Below, in pieces: positions 24,557-33,144 of a DNA stretch of 54,578 nucleotides. Numbering within the stretch: the stretch's first letter is position 1; every line of letters begins with the position of its first letter. The notes beneath the pieces are model-generated. The model was not told the origin of the DNA, did no database searches, and was given only the letters and a program-made list of their open reading frames with translations. Origin of the DNA: Dethiosulfovibrio salsuginis. Its GTDB lineage: Bacteria; Synergistota; Synergistia; Synergistales; Dethiosulfovibrionaceae. A program made the translations under genes and the position numbers. The stretch lies in NCBI RefSeq assembly GCF_900177735.1, contig NZ_FXBB01000018.1:1-54578 (forward strand), read 5' to 3'.

Positions 24557-25254
24557 AGGGATCCCTCCTGTTTAGGTCTCCTGTATTTACTGGCCCTGAC
24601 GGTCTCGCCGGTGCAGATATAGACCACCCGCTCGGCCATGTTGGTAACCCTGTCTCCTGAGCGTTCCAGCGTCCTGGCGACGGTCAGAAGCTTTGTCGCC
24701 TGCTCTATCCTTTCGGGCTTGGCCATCATGAGGAAAAGAAGCTCCCGGAGTATCTGGGTCTCCATATCGTCCATTTCGTCGTCCATGGGAAAAACCGCCA
24801 TGGCTGTCTCGGAGTTGCAGCTATCGAATGCCTCCATGCACCGGTCCAGCATCTGGCAGAAAGCCTGGGCCATTCTGGGGATATCCACCAGAGGCTTTAT
24901 AGGCAGCTGGTCCGATAGCTCCAGGGCCACCTTGGCGATATTGTCGCCGTAGTCCCCTATCCTCTCCATATCCACCGCCATATGCATGATGGACAGCACC
25001 GTCCTGAGGTCCTCCCCCATAGGCTGGAACCGGGCGAGAAACTGGAGACACCTCTGGTCTATGGCTCCCGCTAGATCGTCCATCTCGTCGTCTTTCTGTA
25101 TGACCTCCCTAGCCGCCTCTACATCTCTCTCCTTGAGGGCCCACACCGACCGGTTTATGGACTCTCTCGCCAGGGCCGCCAGATAAAGGGTCTCCCTCTT
25201 GAGAGCCCCGAGCTCCTCCTCTATGTGGCTTCTGGAATCTATGGTCATCATCAT
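24553..25254 (-). CDS. phoU: phosphate signalling complex protein PhoU
   Basis: The protein has 233 residues and two PhoU repeats of three helices each. Each repeat keeps an acidic metal-binding motif: EVIQKDDEMDDLAGAIDQRC near residue 55 and PMDDEMDDMETQILREL near 157. A conserved C-terminal ERSGDRVTNMAERVVYI block is present. PhoU links the Pst importer to PhoR and lowers Pho signalling when phosphate is plentiful. The gene sits between pstB (22 bases upstream) and phoB (4-base overlap). Confidence 0.95.
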   Translation of the reverse strand: MMMTIDSRSHIEEELGALKRETLYLAALARESINRSVWALKERDVEAAREVIQKDDEMDDLAGAIDQRCLQFLARFQPMGEDLRTVLSIMHMAVDMERIGDYGDNIAKVALELSDQLPIKPLVDIPRMAQAFCQMLDRCMEAFDSCNSETAMAVFPMDDEMDDMETQILRELLFLMMAKPERIEQATKLLTVARTLERSGDRVTNMAERVVYICTGETVRASKYRRPKQEGSL

Positions 25255-25276
25255 CGCAAAGAGCCTCCCCTAAGGG

Positions 25277-26041
25277 CTAGCCGAACCGCCCTGTAATGTA
25301 ATCGCCGGTCTTTTTGTTCTCCGGCGAGGTGAAAATCACGTCCGTAGGGCCGAACTCGATAAGATCTCCCATGAGGAAAAACGCCGTATGGTCGGAGATC
25401 CTGGCGGCCTGCTGCATATTGTGGGTGACTATGACCACCGTGTACCTCTCCCTCAGCTGGCGGCAAAGCTCCTCTATCTTGGCGGTGGCCATAGGGTCCA
25501 GCGCCGAGGTCGGCTCGTCCATGAGGACCACCTCCGGCTCGGTGGCTATAGTCCTGGCGATACACAGCCTCTGCTGCTGCCCACCGGACAGGCCGCTGGC
25601 GGGAGAGTGAAGCTTCTCTTTTACCTCGTCCCAAAGGGCAGCCCCTCTGAGACTGGATTCTACCACTCCGTCCAGCCTGTTTCTGTCCTTTATACCGTGT
25701 ATCCTCGGTCCGAAGGCCACGTTATCGTAGATGGACATAGGAAAGGGGTTGGGCTTTTGAAAGACCATCCCCACTTTCTTCCTCAACTCTATCACGTCGG
25801 TGCCGGAAGAGTATATATCCTTTCCGTCTATCTCCACCGAACCGGATATAGACGCCGAGGGGATAAAGTCGTTCATCCGGTTAAGACACCGTAAAAAAGT
25901 GCTCTTGCCACAGCCGGAGGGACCTATAAAGGCGGTTACCGAGTGGGATTTTATGTCCATAGACACATCCTTCAAGGTGTGGGCCGTGCCGTAGTTCAGG
26001 TTAAGTCCTGTCACCTTTATGGCTGTTTTGTCCTTTGCCAT
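25277..26041 (-). CDS. pstB: phosphate ABC transporter ATP-binding protein PstB
   Basis: The protein has 254 residues, the normal PstB length. Walker A is GPSGCGKST near 39-47, the signature [15 protein letters not shown] near 148, Walker [14 protein letters not shown] near 170, and the switch histidine VTHNMQQA. The PstB-typical [10 protein letters not shown] follows Walker A. It drives phosphate import through PstC-PstA. It lies 17 bases after pstA in the operon. Confidence 0.96.
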   Translation of the reverse strand: MAKDKTAIKVTGLNLNYGTAHTLKDVSMDIKSHSVTAFIGPSGCGKSTFLRCLNRMNDFIPSASISGSVEIDGKDIYSSGTDVIELRKKVGMVFQKPNPFPMSIYDNVAFGPRIHGIKDRNRLDGVVESSLRGAALWDEVKEKLHSPASGLSGGQQQRLCIARTIATEPEVVLMDEPTSALDPMATAKIEELCRQLRERYTVVIVTHNMQQAARISDHTAFFLMGDLIEFGPTDVIFTSPENKKTGDYITGRFG

Positions 26042-26058
26042 ACCTCAAAACCTCCCAA

Positions 26059-26907
26059 TCACGTTCTCTTCCGGCGTAGCCGGGCTCTTGTCACTATGCC
26101 TACGGAGCTGACCCCCATTACCACCGCCAGAAGGACCAGCACAGTGCCGTACTGGATGGGCCTGGTCTGCTCTATATGGGTTCCTGCGGTAGCCAGTACC
26201 ATTATGTGATAGGGCAGGGCCATGACCTCTTGAAACAGGCTATTAGCCACGTTAGGGGCGAAAAAGGCCGCACCGGTGAATATTATAGGGGCGGTCTCCC
26301 CTGCTACCCGTCCGACGCTCAGGATCGCCCCGGTGAGAATGGTAGGCAGTGCGGCGGGGAGGACGACCTTTCTCACCGTCTGCCACTTGCCCGCTCCCAG
26401 GGCGTAGGAGGCCAGCCTGAAATCCTGGGGAACCGCCAAAAGGGCGGTCTCCGACGCGGTTATTATAAGAGGCAGGGACAGACATCCTAGAGTCAGCCCC
26501 GCCGACAGGAGACAGGAGCCGAACTGGAGGAATATGACGAACAGAGACAGGCCAAAAAGGCCGTAGACCACCGACGGAACCCCCGCTAAGCACCGGACAC
26601 ACAGCCTGAGCAAGGTGGTGAAGATCCCAGGAGAAGCGTACTCGGCGAAGTATATCCCTGTGGCTATGCCCACAGGAAGGGCGAAGGCCATGGACACCAG
26701 GACGAGCTGAAAGGTCCCTATGATCGGGGTGCTGATCCCTCCTTTTGTCATGCTGTCCCTAGGGGGCTGGGTCAAAAACTCCCAGCTTATGGCCTCCCAA
26801 CCGTGGGCGACGACGTAGGCCAGCACCGACATCAGCACCACCACCAGCCCTGTCGCCGCGATCCACAGGACCGCCGAGGCTATCAGATCGACGTTCTTCC
26901 GGCTCAA
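26059..26907 (-). CDS. pstA: phosphate ABC transporter permease PstA
   Basis: The protein has 282 residues and six membrane segments, with the EAA loop ASYALGAGKWQTVRKVVLPA near 193-212. The start is TTG 26907, which overlaps the pstC stop as TTGA and has gagaggtgg upstream. Reading further upstream in this frame runs through pstC and is not coding. It forms the inner-membrane channel for phosphate with PstC. Confidence 0.94.
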   Translation of the reverse strand: MSRKNVDLIASAVLWIAATGLVVVLMSVLAYVVAHGWEAISWEFLTQPPRDSMTKGGISTPIIGTFQLVLVSMAFALPVGIATGIYFAEYASPGIFTTLLRLCVRCLAGVPSVVYGLFGLSLFVIFLQFGSCLLSAGLTLGCLSLPLIITASETALLAVPQDFRLASYALGAGKWQTVRKVVLPAALPTILTGAILSVGRVAGETAPIIFTGAAFFAPNVANSLFQEVMALPYHIMVLATAGTHIEQTRPIQYGTVLVLLAVVMGVSSVGIVTRARLRRKRT

Positions 26908-27773
26908 GCCATCCACCTCTCTTTCCCCTTCTTCTCTATCCACATGGACAGGAGGTTTATCCCTAAAGTCATCAGCAGAAGGATCAGCCCGGCGAAGAAC
27001 AAAGCGTGGTAGTGGGTGGATCCCACAGGGGTCTCCCCCATCTCCGCCGCTATGGCCGATGTCAGAGGCCTGACAGGGTCGAAGATAGACAGGGGCACCA
27101 GCGCCGCCCCTCCCGCCGCCATCAGGACGACCATAGTCTCCCCAAGGGCTCTCATTATCCCAAGCAGAGATGCGCTCAGAAGGCCGGGCAGGGCGGCGGG
27201 AAAGACCACCTTCCTTATGGTCTCCCACCTGGTCGCCCCTAAGGCGAAGGACGCGTCCCTCATCTCCCTGGGGACAGCCTGAAAGCTCTCCTCCGCCAGG
27301 GATGCCACTATAGGGACTATCATCGCTCCCATTAGCACCGAGGCGTTAAGAAGGTTCAGCCCCGACAGGAGGTCGAACCTCTCCTGAAGCCAGGGGGCCA
27401 GAACCACCATGCCCAGAAACCCCAGCACTATGGAAGGAAGAAAACCTAAAAGCTCTAAGGCGGGCTTAAGTATCTCCTGAACCCTGGCGGGGGCCACCTC
27501 GGACAGAAACACCGCTATTGCGATGCTCACCGGTATCGCTATAAAGGCGGACAGAACGGTTACTGAAAGGGATCCCACTATCAGAGGAGCCATTCCAAGA
27601 GCTGGCGGTTCCTCGGTAGGGTACCAGTCGAACCCCAGAACCAACTCCCTCAGGGATATCTCCCGAAGTGCGGGAATCCCTTCCTGGAGCAGAAAGTAAA
27701 GGAGGAATATCATTATAACCAGGCTCATACTGGCGATGGCCGTTATGACCGCTCCTGGGGTCTTCTCGTTCAT
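26904..27773 (-). CDS. pstC: phosphate ABC transporter permease PstC
   Basis: The protein has 289 residues with six membrane segments. The EAA loop is DASFALGATRWETIRKVVFP near 188-207, and the PstC-like ELLGFLPSIVLGFLGM lies near 112. I start at ATG 27773 (site gagagg about 8 bases upstream) and not at an earlier in-frame ATG at 27812, which lies in the hairpin region behind pstS. It pairs with PstA. Confidence 0.94.
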   Translation of the reverse strand: MNEKTPGAVITAIASMSLVIMIFLLYFLLQEGIPALREISLRELVLGFDWYPTEEPPALGMAPLIVGSLSVTVLSAFIAIPVSIAIAVFLSEVAPARVQEILKPALELLGFLPSIVLGFLGMVVLAPWLQERFDLLSGLNLLNASVLMGAMIVPIVASLAEESFQAVPREMRDASFALGATRWETIRKVVFPAALPGLLSASLLGIMRALGETMVVLMAAGGAALVPLSIFDPVRPLTSAIAAEMGETPVGSTHYHALFFAGLILLLMTLGINLLSMWIEKKGKERWMA

Positions 27774-27800
27774 CTCTAGGCCTCTCTTTCGATATAGAAT

Positions 27801-27829
27801 AAGGCCTGTCACCGAAGGCGACAGGCCCG
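27801..27829 (-). terminator. pstS-pstC intercistronic hairpin
   Basis: A stem of at least 8 bp (ggcctgtc 27803-27810 with gacaggcc 27820-27827) capped on the minus strand by a uucg-containing loop lies between pstS and pstC. It has no long T tract. Such hairpins commonly protect or separate the pstS message so that the binding protein is made in excess. Confidence 0.6.
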
Positions 27830-27843
27830 GGGGGGAACCTATC

Positions 27844-28653
27844 CTATCTCAGGGGGATGTATCCGGTTTTGCCGACGATCTCCTGACCGGCGTCGCTGAG
27901 GACGAAGTTTATGAACTTAAGGGCGTTGCCTTCAGGCCAGCCTCTGGTGAACATGTAGAGATACCGGGAGACGGGGAACTGGCCGTCTAAAACGGTCTTC
28001 ATATTGCCCTCAATGCCCTCGACGGACAGGGTCTTGACCGAATCGTCGACGTAGCCTACCCCGATATAACCCAGTGCCAGCTTGTTTTTAGCTACAGTCT
28101 GGACCATAGCTCCGTTGGAGGCCACGACCAGAGCCCTTGGGGTCACCCTCTCTTTGTGCATGACCTTCTCGTCCCAAACCTCGTAGGTGCCCGAACTGGT
28201 GTCCCTGCCTACGACGGCGATTCTGGCGTTCTCGCCTCCGACCTCTTTCCAGTTGGTGATCTCACCTTTGTAGATCTTGCAAAGCTGGTCGATAGAGATA
28301 TCCTTAACGGGGTTAGAGGGATGGACTACCGGGAGAAGGGCGTCCATAGCCACGGCGAAAGGAACGGGATAAGCTCCATTTTCAACAGCCGCCTTGACCT
28401 CGCTGTTTTTTATGAACCTAGAGGCGTTGGCCACGTCGGTGGTTCCGTCGATAATGGCCTTTATGCCGTTGCCGCTTCCTCCGCCGGACACCGTCACCGA
28501 TACATCGGGATTTGCCTCCATAAACTTCTCCGCCGCCGACTGGGCTATAGGAAGCACCGTTGTGGAACCGTTAAGCACCAGGTTGTTCGCAAAAGCCGAA
28601 CCTGTCAGTGACAAAGTAGCCGCGATCGCCATAGCAATAGCTGATTTTCTCAT
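27844..28653 (-). CDS. pstS: phosphate ABC transporter substrate-binding protein PstS
   Basis: The protein has 269 residues. Its signal peptide is MRKSAIAMAIAATLSLTGSA-FA. The mature part opens with VLNGSTTVLPIAQSAAEKF, the phosphate-site block typical of PstS, followed by SGGGSGNGIKAIIDGTTDVA and GRDTSSGTYEVWDE. It binds phosphate in the periplasm and hands it to PstCA. It is the first gene of pstSCAB-phoU-phoB-phoR. ATG 28653 has an ideal site (aggagg). A candidate Pho box and -10 lie upstream. Confidence 0.96.
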   Translation of the reverse strand: MRKSAIAMAIAATLSLTGSAFANNLVLNGSTTVLPIAQSAAEKFMEANPDVSVTVSGGGSGNGIKAIIDGTTDVANASRFIKNSEVKAAVENGAYPVPFAVAMDALLPVVHPSNPVKDISIDQLCKIYKGEITNWKEVGGENARIAVVGRDTSSGTYEVWDEKVMHKERVTPRALVVASNGAMVQTVAKNKLALGYIGVGYVDDSVKTLSVEGIEGNMKTVLDGQFPVSRYLYMFTRGWPEGNALKFINFVLSDAGQEIVGKTGYIPLR

Positions 28654-28704
28654 TCTTAATCCTCCTGTTAGGTCTAAAGATAGGTCGTCCCTCGTTACAG
28701 GGAA

Positions 28705-28758
28705 AGTATAGACCGTCTAGGTAACGGAGTTGTGTAGCTAAGGTAACGACAACGTAAC
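28705..28758 (-). promoter_or_regulatory. candidate Pho box and -10 of the pst-pho operon
   Basis: Read on the minus strand, the hexamer GTTAC(C/G) occurs three times: at 28758-28753, 28747-28742 and 28725-28720. The spacings are 11 and 22 bases, so they lie on one face of the helix. A TATACT -10 follows at 28710-28705. PhoB/PhoP regulators bind direct repeats at 11-base spacing and often replace a -35, which fits this layout. The repeat sequence itself is not the E. coli or Bacillus consensus. Confidence 0.6.
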
Positions 28759-28813
28759 ATCTCGTGTCCCGTCTTGGGCATATTGGCCCTTTCCCGCTGT
28801 TCCCTTTGGCTCT

Positions 28814-28838
28814 ATACTCAAAGAGGCATATAGAGTAT
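28814..28838 (+). promoter_or_regulatory. inverted repeat and TATACT before the HD-GYP gene
   Basis: A TATACT (28813-28818) suited to a -10 overlaps the left arm of an inverted repeat, atactc (28814-28819) and gagtat (28833-28838). This is 16 bases before the HD-GYP start codon at 28854. It may be an operator or simply the promoter core. No clear -35 is seen. Confidence 0.35.
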
Positions 28839-28853
28839 CGAGGGGGGAGTACT

Positions 28854-30866
28854 TTGTCACAGAACGTTCATTCCGATCTACTGTTCCAGTCGCCCGTTCC
28901 TATAGTGGTCCTAAAGGGATCTCTGGAGATAGAGCTGGTCAACGAGGCCTTCCTCCGCATGTCCGGCTTTGCCGAATCCGATCTCCTAGGAGCGAGGCCC
29001 CCTTTTCCATGGTGGGAGGACGAAGCCGTTGCACCTACCGTTGAGGAGATAAAGGGACTTTACAGACTAGGTATAAAACGGCTGGAGCGGCGATACAGGA
29101 CCAAAGGTAGAGACCCCTTTTGGGTGGAGCTCACCGTATCCCCTATCAGGAGGGATGGAGAGATAGTTTCCTATCTAATCTCCATGGTGGACATAGGGGA
29201 TCGTTGGAGCGAAAGGGAAGAGGAGGATCCCCTTGCAGCCAGGACCGAGGCCCTGGAGCAGGCCTACGCCGCCCTTCAACAGGAGCTGGCGGAAAGGATA
29301 GAGTGGGAGGAAAAACTGGAGAGAGAGGTCCGCTCCAGAACCGAAGAGCTGGACATGAGCAAACGGTTCTGGGAGCAGCTTTTTCAGCAGTCCCCGGAGG
29401 GCATAGCCTTTCTGGACGGAGAGGACAGGATCATCCAGGTCAACAAATCCTTCTGCAAAATGTTCGGCTGCGACTGCCAGGATGTAAAAGGGGCATTTAT
29501 AAATACCTTGGTGGGAAACTCCCCTGGTGTGCAGATGGACGCAGAGAGAATGACCAAAAAGCTCTTCAGCGGCGAATCCTTCGTCTACGATACGTACAGG
29601 ACCAAGCAGGACGGCTCCCTTATCCCCGTCTCCATCCACGCCTCCCCATTCCGTTTTGGCGGTGAGACCTTCGCCTACTGCGGATATAGGGACATATCGG
29701 ACAGAAAAAAGACCGAGGAAAGGCTTAGGTACCACTCGAGCCTTCAGAACCTCCTGGCCCGGGTATCCTATCGATTCGTGGTGCCCTCGGAGGAGATAGA
29801 CTCCCTCATAACCCGTTCCCTTGAGGACTTCGGACGGTTCTTCCAGGCGGACCTGTGCAGGCTTATCCAGTTTGATGGAACGGGCAAGGTGATTCGTTCC
29901 CTGGGCTGGCACGACGGCGACCCTTCAGAAGGGTCACTGGAGTTCGAGAGGCTCGCCCGGGGGATCTCGCCGAAAGACATCCCCTGGCTGTGGAGCAGGC
30001 TGAAAGAGGACGACGTAGTGGTCGTAAACGTCTCCGACGCCCTACCTCAGCAGGCCATACTGGAAAAACAGATAATGGAAGCTTCCGGTGCGGATAACTT
30101 CCTGTTCTATCCCCTCATACTCCGAGGGGAGCTGTCTGGCCTTATCGGTCTCGGCAGATCGTCGAGGCTTGGAGACAGGTCGGAGGGGATGTCCGACTTT
30201 TACGTGTTCTCCAGCATAATATCCGCTGCCCTTGAGAGACAGGAAGGGGAAAAAAACTTAAAGGCTAACTACCTCACGATCCAGGACACCTTTGAAAGCA
30301 GCATAAAGACCATGGGGGAGATGCTGGCCGCCAGAGACCCCTACACCGCCAGACATCAGAAAAACGTCTCCAGGCTGGCGAACCTGATAGCCGCAAGGCT
30401 AGGGATGGACGACGATTTCCGAAAGGGACTCAAGATATCCGCCCTGGTCCACGACATAGGCAAGATAAGGGTCCCCACGGAGATATTGAACAAGCCGGGC
30501 CTCCTGTCGTCTCTGGAGTTCGACATGATAAAAGAGCATCCCCAGATAGGGGAGGAAATACTGTCCAACATCCGGTTTCCATGGCCGGTGGCCACCATAG
30601 TCGCCCAGCACCACGAGAGGATCGACGGATCGGGCTACCCGGGAAGAATATCGGGAAAGGACATCCTCCCTCAGGCTAAGGTCCTTGCTGTGGCCGACGT
30701 GGTGGAGGCCATGACCTCCCACAGGCCCTACAGACCGGGCCTGGGCCTGGTGGCGGCTCTAGAGGAAATAGCCAGAGGAAAGGGCTCCCTCTACGACCCC
30801 GCCGCGGTGGACGCCTGTATGGGCCTCCTCAGGACCAGGGAAAACCTGGACTTTCTCGTCGATTGA
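28854..30866 (+). CDS. PAS-PAS-GAF-HD-GYP protein, predicted c-di-GMP phosphodiesterase
   Basis: The protein has 670 residues and is cytoplasmic. A PAS domain (about 10-120) is followed by a coiled coil (130-175), a second PAS domain (about 185-305), a GAF-like domain (about 320-480) and a C-terminal HD-GYP domain (about 495-665). Catalytic motifs are complete: HD at 533-534 in VHDIGKI and HHERIDGSGYP from His586. HD-GYP enzymes hydrolyse c-di-GMP. The start is TTG 28854 with aggggggag upstream. The gene is divergent from pstS and shares its control region, so its expression may follow phosphate status. It is followed by alkaline phosphatase. Confidence 0.92.
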   Translation: MSQNVHSDLLFQSPVPIVVLKGSLEIELVNEAFLRMSGFAESDLLGARPPFPWWEDEAVAPTVEEIKGLYRLGIKRLERRYRTKGRDPFWVELTVSPIRRDGEIVSYLISMVDIGDRWSEREEEDPLAARTEALEQAYAALQQELAERIEWEEKLEREVRSRTEELDMSKRFWEQLFQQSPEGIAFLDGEDRIIQVNKSFCKMFGCDCQDVKGAFINTLVGNSPGVQMDAERMTKKLFSGESFVYDTYRTKQDGSLIPVSIHASPFRFGGETFAYCGYRDISDRKKTEERLRYHSSLQNLLARVSYRFVVPSEEIDSLITRSLEDFGRFFQADLCRLIQFDGTGKVIRSLGWHDGDPSEGSLEFERLARGISPKDIPWLWSRLKEDDVVVVNVSDALPQQAILEKQIMEASGADNFLFYPLILRGELSGLIGLGRSSRLGDRSEGMSDFYVFSSIISAALERQEGEKNLKANYLTIQDTFESSIKTMGEMLAARDPYTARHQKNVSRLANLIAARLGMDDDFRKGLKISALVHDIGKIRVPTEILNKPGLLSSLEFDMIKEHPQIGEEILSNIRFPWPVATIVAQHHERIDGSGYPGRISGKDILPQAKVLAVADVVEAMTSHRPYRPGLGLVAALEEIARGKGSLYDPAAVDACMGLLRTRENLDFLVD

Positions 30867-30872
30867 CCAAAA

Positions 30873-30918
30873 CCCGTCGGAACGGTCTCTCCGAGGATCA
30901 GCGTTTTTAGATGTTTCA
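30873..30918 (+). repeat. palindromic intergenic element, copy D (solo right end)
   Basis: Only the right end of the element is left: the inner end ccgtcggaacggtctctcc followed by gaggatcagcgtttttagatg. It matches the right ends of copies A and F. It begins a few bases after the HD-GYP stop codon and lies next to a long hairpin. Confidence 0.75.
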
Positions 30919-30922
30919 TTAA

Positions 30923-30966
30923 GAGGGATCGACAGCCCGTCCGTCAGGACAGGCTGTCGATCCCTC
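30923..30966. promoter_or_regulatory. long hairpin before the alkaline phosphatase gene
   Basis: A 15-bp perfect stem (30923-30937 with 30952-30966) continues into an inner 4-bp stem (gtcc/ggac) after one mismatch. No T tract follows, so it is not a standard terminator. It lies 33 bases before the alkaline phosphatase start and could stabilise or attenuate that part of the transcript. Confidence 0.55.
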
Positions 30967-30998
30967 TGTGGCGACTACCACAGAAAGCGGGTTTTTTG

Positions 30999-32405
30999 AT
31001 GATCGGGAAAAGATTTCTAGCCATCTCTGTGGCTTTACTAGCCCTTCTAACCCTGCCCTCCCTCTCCTGGGGGGAGGCGAAATACGTCTTTTTCATGATA
31101 GGCGACGGAATGTCCACCGCCCAGAGGGAGGCCGCCTCCCTCTACCTGGGGAGTCCCACCGCAATGGACTCTATGGCGGTGAGAGGAACCGCCACGACCC
31201 ACTGCCTGGACTCGTCCATAACCGACTCGGCGGCGGCGGGAACGGCGCTGGCCACCGGGCGAAAGACCAACTCCAAGGTCGTCTCCATGGACCCGTCGGG
31301 GACAAAGCCCTACGAGACAATAGCAGAGAAAGCCTCTAAAAAAGGCATGAAGGTAGGGATAGTCTCGTCCATTTCCTTAGACAGCGCCACTCCCGCCTGC
31401 TTCTACGCCCACCAAAAGAACAGAAAGGACTACTACGATATAGCGGTCCAGATACCTAAAAGCGGCTTTCACTACTTTGCCGGAGGGGGTTTCGTCAGGC
31501 CCAGAGGATTAAAAGGCGTCAGGCCCGACGTCGTCGGGATCATAGAGCGAGGGGGGTATCGTTACGTCCGGTCTCTGGAGGGTTTTAGGGCTCTCTCCAA
31601 AGACGACCTGCCTCTGGTGGCGGTAACCCCGATCCTGACCGGCGGTGCCTCAATGGCCTTCGACATAGACCGACGAGAGGGAGGCCCCTCCCTTGCGGAA
31701 CTCACCGCCAAGGGAATAGAGCTCCTCGACGGCCCGGAGGGATTCTTCCTGATGGTCGAGGGAGGAAAGATCGACTGGGCCTGTCACGCCAACGACGGAG
31801 CCACCGCCGTCTTTGACACCCTGGCCTTCGACCAGGCGGTCCAGGTTGCCCTGGAGTTTCAGAGGACCAGGCCCGATACCCTGGTGGTTGTGACAGGAGA
31901 CCACGAGACCGGAGGTATGTCCTTAGAGCTGGCGAAAAAGGACCGAGAGAGGTTTGTCAGTGTAATAGATAGGCAGAGGATCTCCTACGAGGCCTTCGAC
32001 GAGATAACCCTCTCCTACCGGCGATCTACCGCCGGAAAAGGCTCTCTGGAAAAGCTCCTCCCTCGGATAGAAAAGGCCTTCGGCATATCCTGGCAGGAAC
32101 TATCGACGGTGGAGAAGGAGTCCATCAAAAAGGCCTTTGTGGAATCGATGAAAGAGCCGAAGGACAGGACCAAGGGAAAGGATTTCTCCCGGCTCTACGG
32201 CTGGCACGACCCCCTCTCGGTCTCCCTGACCGGTATAATAGGGGCCAGAGGGGGAATCTCCTGGACCACCTTCGGCCACACCGGCCAACCGGTTCCCGTA
32301 ACCGCAGAGGGAGAGGGCCAGGACCTGTTCTCCGGATCCTACGACAACACCGACATACCAAAAAAGATCCTGACCGCCATGGGGATGGAGCACAGGAACA
32401 GGTAG
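30999..32405 (+). CDS. alkaline phosphatase
   Basis: The protein has 468 residues with a signal peptide (about 1-25, ending LPSLSWG-EA), so it is periplasmic. The phosphorylated Ser77 lies in ITDSAAAGTALATG. Metal-binding blocks MIGDGMS, GGKIDWACHANDGA, TGDHETGG and TFGHTGQPVPV are all present. It releases phosphate from phosphomonoesters. It lies downstream of the HD-GYP gene on the same strand and close to the pst-pho operon, which suggests phosphate control. No Pho box is visible directly upstream, so it may depend on the HD-GYP transcript. I chose ATG 30999; the TTG just before it (30996) is also possible. Confidence 0.94.
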   Translation: MIGKRFLAISVALLALLTLPSLSWGEAKYVFFMIGDGMSTAQREAASLYLGSPTAMDSMAVRGTATTHCLDSSITDSAAAGTALATGRKTNSKVVSMDPSGTKPYETIAEKASKKGMKVGIVSSISLDSATPACFYAHQKNRKDYYDIAVQIPKSGFHYFAGGGFVRPRGLKGVRPDVVGIIERGGYRYVRSLEGFRALSKDDLPLVAVTPILTGGASMAFDIDRREGGPSLAELTAKGIELLDGPEGFFLMVEGGKIDWACHANDGATAVFDTLAFDQAVQVALEFQRTRPDTLVVVTGDHETGGMSLELAKKDRERFVSVIDRQRISYEAFDEITLSYRRSTAGKGSLEKLLPRIEKAFGISWQELSTVEKESIKKAFVESMKEPKDRTKGKDFSRLYGWHDPLSVSLTGIIGARGGISWTTFGHTGQPVPVTAEGEGQDLFSGSYDNTDIPKKILTAMGMEHRNR

Positions 32406-32422
32406 GCAGAAAGGACTGAAGA

Positions 32423-32531
32423 GGCTCTAAAAACGCTGGGCCTCTGGGAGACCGTTCCGCCTACGCCTGAGAAAGGGCGCCAGCGGAACGATCTCTCCGA
32501 GGGGAATGAAACGTGAGTTTTCAGAGATGCC
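32423..32531 (+). repeat. palindromic intergenic element, copy E (109 nt, ends only)
   Basis: The left end (ggctctaaaaacgctgggcc, inner gagaccgttccgcctacgcc) is followed after only a short spacer by the right end (ggaacgatctctccgagggg, then gagttttcagagatgcc). The 16-nt arms and the twin hairpins of the full element are absent. The two ends alone would fold into one long hairpin. It fills the gap between the alkaline phosphatase and relE stop codons. Confidence 0.87.
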
Positions 32532-32542
32532 ACTTTTGAGAC

Positions 32543-32845
32543 CTACCGCTCAGGTCGCCCTCTGACCCTTCGAGGTAGAGGGCTATCGTACACCTGATTT
32601 CGACGGCCGATCCGTAGTGCCACTATCACAAGACGCCTATCTTCGACGTCGCAGATCACACGAACATCGCCTATGCGGTACCGCCAATATCCTCGGAACT
32701 GTCCCGTCAAGGCTCGGCCTCGGTCACGGGGGGTCTCCAGCGTCAGAAGATCGTCCAGATAGCGGCCCACACGTTTGCGATCCTCGGTGGACAGGGCTAG
32801 AAGCTCCTTTTCCGCCTTTGACGATAGTTCAATCGTCCAAGCCAA
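32543..32845 (-). CDS. RelE/ParE-family toxin
   Basis: The protein has 100 residues and the RelE-type fold (IELSSKAEKELLALSTEDRK, YWRYRIGDVRVICDVED, IVALRIGRRNQVYD). The conserved C-terminal basic residues (R in RYRIGDVRV and RIGRR) are those used for ribosome-dependent mRNA cleavage in RelE. It starts with TTG 32845 and overlaps the end of the antitoxin gene by 17 bases, the usual antitoxin-first order. The DxxR-rich tail (RRVRGRPER) is unusual and may be a small extension. Whether it cleaves mRNA or inhibits gyrase (ParE) cannot be decided from sequence alone. Confidence 0.9.
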   Translation of the reverse strand: MAWTIELSSKAEKELLALSTEDRKRVGRYLDDLLTLETPRDRGRALTGQFRGYWRYRIGDVRVICDVEDRRLVIVALRIGRRNQVYDSPLPRRVRGRPER

Positions 32846-33062
32846 GACGAAGCCTCACGTCCTCCCACTTATGGGTCTTAAAGTCATCGGCCGCCCAATC
32901 TTTGTACGCTGCATCGGCGACCTCAAGGTCTTCGAGGTCCTCAAGATACTGGATCAGTCCCTCACGGACATAAAAACTTTTGCTCCTGCCTTCACGGATC
33001 GCCCGCTCGGAAAGAACACGGTTTAGGTCTTCATCGAGTTTTACGGTGAGCACGGTTTTCAT
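32829..33062 (-). CDS. RelB-like antitoxin (ribbon-helix-helix)
   Basis: The protein has 77 residues. An N-terminal beta strand and two helices (KTVLTVKLDEDLNRVLSERA, GRSKSFYVREGLIQYLEDLE) form a ribbon-helix-helix DNA-binding unit. The acidic C-terminus (DLEVADAAYKDWAADDFKTH) would wrap and neutralise the RelE toxin. ATG 33062 has a good site (agagaggggg); an upstream in-frame ATG at 33104 lacks one. The complex probably represses its own promoter. Confidence 0.88.
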   Translation of the reverse strand: MKTVLTVKLDEDLNRVLSERAIREGRSKSFYVREGLIQYLEDLEDLEVADAAYKDWAADDFKTHKWEDVRLRLGLDD

Positions 33063-33144
33063 TTTGACTCCCCCTCTCTTCGTATTCTTGGTAATACCAA
33101 TCATACCACGACAACCTACCTTTACAAAGGGCCGAGCATTTCCT

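Noticed and set aside
26908-27228. N-terminal extension of PstA
   Set aside because: The extra codons lie inside pstC in another frame; the TTG at 26907 has a ribosome site and a TTGA overlap.
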